The notes under the pieces: generated by a model
The model's database searches: none
Told to the model about the DNA's origin: nothing
What the model saw: only the letters and a program-made list of their open reading frames with translations
Shown here: positions 60,261-64,000 of the stretch, in pieces
Position numbering within the stretch: the first letter of the stretch is position 1
Layout of the letters: each line of letters starts with the position of its first letter
Program-made: the position numbers and the translations under genes
Source: Blautia sp. OF03-15BH
GTDB taxonomy: Bacteria > Bacillota > Clostridia > Lachnospirales > Lachnospiraceae
Assembly (NCBI RefSeq): GCF_003463065.1
Contig: NZ_QSCM01000007.1
Coordinates: 29,827-93,826, forward strand
DNA length: 64,000 nt
Direction of reading: 5' to 3'

Positions 60261-60397
60261 AAGACGTTTCCTTTCTGATGGGCGATACATCTGGCACAGT
60301 TTCTGTAATGTGTTTATTCTACCGGATTTTCACCGCAGCGGCAATCTCTTTTCCCGCATATTTCTTGACCCCGCAGGCTCCATGGATTAGAATATTT

Positions 60398-60541
60398 GTA
60401 ACAGTTCAGAGCCAAATAGATTTTCATGCAAAAGTGTGAATCATGCTTGCATGAATGAACACTTTTACATGGAAATCTATTTGGCGGATACGCCACACCG
60501 ACGAAATGCGCAGCATTTTGGAGGTGGTTCTGAACAGTTAC
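60398..60541. mobile_element. MITE-like element B with GTAAC ends and long hairpin
   Basis: 144 bp bounded by GTAACAGTTCAG (60398-60409) and CTGAACAGTTAC (60530-60541). Inside, CCAAATAGATTT pairs with AAATCTATTTGG, continuing through CATG/CATG and AAAAGTGT/ACACTTTT to a CATGC-TT-GCATG tip (60411-60484). The flanking ATATTTGTAACAGTT occurs on both sides. It occupies the gap between yqeC and msrC. Confidence 0.65.
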
Positions 60542-60587
60542 AATATTTGTAACAGTTACGAATTTGGAGAATATGGAGTGAAAATTT

Positions 60588-61031
60588 ATGAATTACGAAA
60601 ATCTGCTTCGGGAGATGCGTTCTCTGGCGGAGCATGTATCTTACCCGATTACGAATCTTGCGAACGCTTCAGCTCTTATTTTTGAGGAGTTGGACCGCTT
60701 AAACTGGGCGGGCTTCTATATCCGGCAGGGTGAGGAACTTCTTCTTGGACCTTTCCAGGGAAAAGTTGCCTGTACCCGGATCCCGTTGGGAAAAGGGGTC
60801 TGCGGTACGGCGGCAAAGCTGGGGAAAACACAGCTGGTAAAGGATGTCCATGAATTTCCAGGGCATATCGCCTGCGACAGTGCGTCCAATTCGGAGATTG
60901 TGGTACCCCTCTGGAAAGACGGGGAAATCTGGGGAGTTCTGGATATCGACAGCCCGGAAAAAGGTCGTTTTGATGAAAAGGATCAGGAAGGGCTGGAAGC
61001 GTTTGCAAAGCTGATTGAGGAGTTTCTGTGA
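60588..61031 (+). CDS. msrC: Free methionine-(R)-sulfoxide reductase (GAF type)
   Basis: 147 aa. A single GAF domain with the fRMsr cysteines: KVACTRIPLGKGVCGTAA and HIACDSASNSEIVVP (three Cys in the family spacing), and LDIDSPEKGRFDEKD at the end. It reduces free methionine-R-sulfoxide using thioredoxin. The thioredoxin reductase and thioredoxin genes follow directly, which fits the electron supply. The RBS GGAG is weak. Confidence 0.92.
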   Translation: MNYENLLREMRSLAEHVSYPITNLANASALIFEELDRLNWAGFYIRQGEELLLGPFQGKVACTRIPLGKGVCGTAAKLGKTQLVKDVHEFPGHIACDSASNSEIVVPLWKDGEIWGVLDIDSPEKGRFDEKDQEGLEAFAKLIEEFL

Positions 61032-61044
61032 TCGGATATCCGGA

Positions 61045-61073
61045 TTGACAGAAAGAAAGAGCTATGCTATCAT
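61045..61073 (+). promoter_or_regulatory. Promoter of the thioredoxin pair
   Basis: TTGACA (61045-61050), 17-bp spacer, TATCAT (61068-61073). Confidence 0.75.
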
Positions 61074-61140
61074 AGGAATGATTACTGATATTGGTATTTC
61101 ATTTCATCAGCCAAGTAAAAGAAAAAAAGAGGATAATGCT

Positions 61141-62007
61141 GTGGAAAATATAATCATTATAGGAGGCGGTCCGGCGGGGATTTCCGCAGCTCTTTACGCT
61201 GCCCGTTCCGGCAGAGATCCGCTGGTTATTGAGCATGGGGCAGGAGGTCTCAAAAAAGCAGAAAAGATTGAAAATTATTATGGCGGCGGTACCTTGTCCG
61301 GACAGGAGCTTTATGACAAAGGGATTGGCCAGGCAAAAGCGCTTGGTGTCCGTATCCTTACCGCACAGGTAGTGGGCGTGGAAGGCTTTGACACCTTTAC
61401 GGTCCACACGGATCAGGGAGATTTCGATACGAAAGCCGTGATCCTGGCGACAGGGACCAGCCGGAAGGCTCCGGCCATCGCAGGACTTAAAGAGCTGGAA
61501 GGCAGTGGCGTGAGTTACTGCGCTGTCTGCGATGCTTTTTTCTACAGAGGGAAAAAAGTGGCAGTCATCGGAAACGGTGATTTTGCATTGAAAGAAGCGG
61601 AAGAAATCGGAAATGTAGCTTCCGAAGTGACGATCCTGACCAACGGACTTCCGGAGGCTTTCTCAAGAAAGCCGGAATATCCGGTGCGTACAGATAAGAT
61701 CCGTGCTTTAAAAGGCGCAGAGCTTCTGGAAGGGGTAGAATTTGACGATGGGACATTGCTGGAGGTTTCCGGTGTCTTTGTAGCCATCGGAACAGCAGGA
61801 AGTACGGAGATCGCCCGCCGTATGGGAGCAGAGCTCACAGAAAAAGGAAATATCCTGGTGGATGAAAATATGCGTACCACGATCCCGGGACTTTATGCGG
61901 CAGGAGACTGTACCGGAGGTCTTCTCCAGGTGGCTAAAGCCGTTTATGAAGGAGCATTGGCCGGTATGGATGCTTCCAGATATACACGGCCGGCCGGTCG
62001 GGAATAA
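61141..62007 (+). CDS. trxB: Thioredoxin reductase-like flavoprotein with altered NADPH site
   Basis: 288 aa from GTG 61141 (AGAGG upstream); a longer frame to 61015 has no ribosome site. FAD loop GGGPAGISAALYAARSG, redox YCAVCDAFF, and C-terminal AAGDCTGG. The second nucleotide site reads IGNGDFALKEA, and the HRRxxxR motif that binds the NADPH 2'-phosphate is absent (TILTNG instead). Ferredoxin-dependent or other non-NADPH thioredoxin reductases of Clostridia also lack it, so the electron donor may not be NADPH. Next to trxA. Confidence 0.88.
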   Translation: MENIIIIGGGPAGISAALYAARSGRDPLVIEHGAGGLKKAEKIENYYGGGTLSGQELYDKGIGQAKALGVRILTAQVVGVEGFDTFTVHTDQGDFDTKAVILATGTSRKAPAIAGLKELEGSGVSYCAVCDAFFYRGKKVAVIGNGDFALKEAEEIGNVASEVTILTNGLPEAFSRKPEYPVRTDKIRALKGAELLEGVEFDDGTLLEVSGVFVAIGTAGSTEIARRMGAELTEKGNILVDENMRTTIPGLYAAGDCTGGLLQVAKAVYEGALAGMDASRYTRPAGRE

Positions 62008-62061
62008 AAACACTGCAGCAGGAAAAAATAAGAAAGACAAAAGAATAAAGGAGAATGTACA

Positions 62062-62364
62062 ATGGAAATGACACTGAACAGCAGCAATTTTGCAGAAACC
62101 ATCAAAAGTGAAGAAAAGATCCTCGTAGATTTCTGGGCTACCTGGTGCGGTCCCTGCATGCGTCAGGCTCCGATCCTGGAGGAGCTGGCAGGAGAAGGCT
62201 ATCACATCGGCAAAGTAGATGTGGACCAGGCTCCGGATCTTGCCGGAAACTATCGCGTCATGAGTATCCCGACTCTGATCCTCTTTAAAAACGGTGAAGA
62301 GGTAAAACGTTTCGTCGGACTGCAGACCAAAGATACCTTAAAAGCTCTTCTGGATGCAGAATAA
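62062..62364 (+). CDS. trxA: Thioredoxin
   Basis: 100 aa, single thioredoxin domain. DFWATWCGPCMRQAPIL active site and the cis-Pro in SIPTLILF. No signal peptide. 54 nt after the reductase gene with RBS AAAGGAG. It supplies electrons to MsrC and other reductases. Confidence 0.95.
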   Translation: MEMTLNSSNFAETIKSEEKILVDFWATWCGPCMRQAPILEELAGEGYHIGKVDVDQAPDLAGNYRVMSIPTLILFKNGEEVKRFVGLQTKDTLKALLDAE

Positions 62365-62430
62365 AAACAGGATCGAAAACCAGAATCCACTTGCCGGAGA
62401 CAGGCTTTTTGGATCCTGATTTCCGGACAG

Positions 62431-62468
62431 GCTCCGGGGAACCAGAATATCCACTGGTTTCCCGGAGC
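62431..62468 (+). terminator. Strong hairpin after trxA
   Basis: GCTCCGGGGAACCAG (62431-62445) pairs with CTGGTTTCCCGGAGC (62454-62468), 15 bp with one G-T. The following TTTGGTCTTA is a weak T-run, so termination may be partial. Confidence 0.65.
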
Positions 62469-62499
62469 TTTGGTCTTACAATACAAAGGAGTTATATTT

Positions 62500-63654
62500 A
62501 TGCAGAACAGAGCCAAAGATCTCTGTCCTGTAGCGAAGAAATGCGGAGGCTGCCAGTATCAGGGCATGCCTTACGAAAAACAGCTTCAGGAAAAAGAGAA
62601 AACAGTAAAAAAACTTTTTAAAGGGATCTGCCCCGTCCATTCGATCAAAGGCATGAAAGAGCCGTATCACTACCGGAATAAGGTACATGCGGTTTTTGAC
62701 CGGGACAGAAGAGGAAATATTATTTCCGGTGTCTACGAAATGAAGAGCCACAGAGTCGTTCCGGTGGAAACCTGTATGATCGAGGATCAGAAAGCGGACG
62801 AGATCATCGGAACGATCCGCGGGATGCTGAAATCCTTTAAGATCCGTACATACGATGAGGATACGGGATACGGCCTGCTCCGCCATGTTCTGGTAAAACG
62901 CGGTTTTGCCACCGGTCAGATCATGGTGGTTCTTGTGACCGCTTCTCCGGTCTTTCCGTCCAAGAATAATTTCGTAAAGGCACTCCGTCAGAAGCATCCG
63001 GAGATCACGACCATCGTTCAGAATATCAATGGCCGCGGAACCAGTGCCGTGCTGGGAAAACAGGAGCATGTGCTTTATGGAAAAGGTTACATCGAAGATG
63101 TGCTTATGGGGCTGAAATTCCGGATCTCTGCCCGTTCCTTTTATCAGATCAATCCGGTCCAGACAGAAGTCCTTTATGGAAAAGCACTGGAACTGGCCGG
63201 ACTGAAAGGCAAAGAAACGGTGATCGATGCTTACTGCGGCATCGGCACCATCGGACTTCTGGCAGCGAAAAGAGCCGGAAATGTGATCGGCGTGGAACTG
63301 AATCCGGATGCGGTACGGGATGCCATCGGAAATGCAAAGGGAAACCAGATCACCAATGCCCGCTTCTTTTCCGGAGATGCCGGTGAATTCATGATCGATA
63401 TGGCAGATCAGGCGGAAAAAGCGGATGTGGTCTTTATGGATCCGCCCAGAAGCGGAAGTACGGAAGCATTTCTAGATGCAGTGGCACGTCTGGCTCCGGA
63501 AAGGGTGGTCTACATTTCCTGCGGACCGGAGACACAGGCGAGAGATGTAAAGTATCTTCTGAAACGGGGATACCGGGCAGAGGGAGCCTGGCCGGTAGAT
63601 ATGTTCCCCATGACAGATGAGATCGAGAACATCTGTCTTCTGAAAAGAGTGTGA
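62500..63654 (+). CDS. rlmD: 23S rRNA (uracil-C5)-methyltransferase, RlmD/TrmA family
   Basis: 384 aa from ATG 62500 (AAAGGAG upstream). A four-Cys Fe-S region (CPVAKKCGGCQYQ, later CMI) replaces the usual N-terminal TRAM domain. SAM loop DAYCGIGTIGL, DPPRSGS and the catalytic nucleophile in YISCGPETQARD. It methylates C5 of a uracil in 23S rRNA. Several paralogues occur in Firmicutes, so the exact target (U747 or U1939) is uncertain. Confidence 0.88.
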   Translation: MQNRAKDLCPVAKKCGGCQYQGMPYEKQLQEKEKTVKKLFKGICPVHSIKGMKEPYHYRNKVHAVFDRDRRGNIISGVYEMKSHRVVPVETCMIEDQKADEIIGTIRGMLKSFKIRTYDEDTGYGLLRHVLVKRGFATGQIMVVLVTASPVFPSKNNFVKALRQKHPEITTIVQNINGRGTSAVLGKQEHVLYGKGYIEDVLMGLKFRISARSFYQINPVQTEVLYGKALELAGLKGKETVIDAYCGIGTIGLLAAKRAGNVIGVELNPDAVRDAIGNAKGNQITNARFFSGDAGEFMIDMADQAEKADVVFMDPPRSGSTEAFLDAVARLAPERVVYISCGPETQARDVKYLLKRGYRAEGAWPVDMFPMTDEIENICLLKRV

Positions 63655-63659
63655 AGAGC

Positions 63660-64000
63660 ATGAAATTTTATCATACGTCAGATATCCATCTGGGAGCAGT
63701 GCCGGACGGCTGTTTTCCCTGGAGCAAAGCACGCGGAGAAGAAATTTATGACAGCTTTGTACGTCTGGTAGATCAGGCAGAGCTGGAAAAGATCGATCTT
63801 CTGCTGATCTCCGGAGACCTGTTCCACCGTCAGCCGCTCTCTCGTGAACTGCAGGTACTGGGAGAACTTTTTGGCTCGCTGAAGAAAACACAGGTGGTCT
63901 TTATCACAGGAAACAGAGACTATCTTCGGGAGGACAGCAGTTACCGTACCTTTCATTTTCCGAAAAATGTTCATTTTTTGGATGGAAGCCGGGAAAAAAA
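63660..64000 (+). CDS. SbcD/YhaO-like metallophosphoesterase (5' part)
   Basis: The first 113 residues, cut by the window end. KFYHTSDIHLGA, LLISGDLFHRQP and VFITGNRDYL are the DxH, GD and GNxD metal motifs of exonuclease-type phosphoesterases (SbcD, Mre11, YhaO). The third motif is GNRD rather than the usual GNHD. It starts 5 nt after rlmD, so it is likely cotranscribed. A partner SbcC-like ATPase would be expected downstream but is out of view. Confidence 0.82.
   Translation, partial: MKFYHTSDIHLGAVPDGCFPWSKARGEEIYDSFVRLVDQAELEKIDLLLISGDLFHRQPLSRELQVLGELFGSLKKTQVVFITGNRDYLREDSSYRTFHFPKNVHFLDGSREK

Noticed and set aside
1..64000. Prophage, transposon or integrative element
   Set aside because: No integrase, transposase, phage structural or conjugation gene was found. 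Only small non-coding palindromic elements are present.

Overview
The window looks like a chromosomal segment of an endospore-forming Clostridia genome, most likely a Lachnospiraceae gut commensal of the Blautia/Ruminococcus type. The pointers are spoIIR with a sigma-F-like promoter, the long Gram-positive SRP RNA, transketolase split into two genes, class III fructose-bisphosphatase, an L-box in front of dapAB and strong GGAGG ribosome sites throughout. This placement is inference; no rRNA is present. Nearly all of the window is core metabolism. I see no transposase, integrase, phage gene or CRISPR array.

Layout. 1-3.7 kb: tadA fused to an acetyltransferase, the SRP RNA, a Mn2+ (yybP-ykoY) riboswitch with its terminator, then hflK-hflC. 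3.7-9.6 kb: a Pho-box-preceded pstSCAB-phoU-phoR operon whose PstS has its two halves in swapped order; no phoP/phoB is nearby. 9.6-12.1 kb: a LysR regulator divergent from aspA. 12.2-14.2 kb: two exported proteins. 14.4-18.4 kb: tRNA-Ser(CGA), pfkA, and dnaX-ybaB-recR, with an in-phase A AAA AAG slippery site in dnaX. 18.5-31.4 kb: HD hydrolase, a mannose-6-phosphate isomerase-ROK kinase fusion, M28 peptidase, MATE pump, transaldolase/FSA, split transketolase, a secreted repeat protein and a phospholipase-D-fold protein. 31.7-42.3 kb: an oligopeptide ABC importer followed by an Ala-Glu epimerase, an NlpC/P60 peptidase and a transglutaminase-like protein, with a convergent GNAT-C39 fusion; together this reads as murein-peptide uptake and recycling. 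42.4-50.8 kb: spoIIR, typA, a two-OB-fold SSB-like protein, a CobO-like protein, L-box-dapA-dapB and fbp. 50.9-60.3 kb: an acyltransferase, a three-subunit molybdenum hydroxylase with a MocA-like protein, xpt, a FGGY kinase with araD, and yqeC. 60.6-64 kb: msrC, a thioredoxin reductase/thioredoxin pair, rlmD and the start of a metallophosphoesterase gene cut by the window end.

Between the genes lie several families of short structured repeats: one about 50-70 bp repeat present six times, always on the + strand; two elements of 142-144 bp sharing terminal inverted repeats that start GTAAC; and a 216-bp element with 24-bp imperfect terminal inverted repeats between oppC and oppA.

The observations most worth a second look are the run-on SRP RNA-Mn riboswitch-hflKC arrangement, the circularly permuted PstS, the dnaX frameshift signal whose predicted product is 431 aa, the extended murein-peptide cluster and the modular intergenic repeats.
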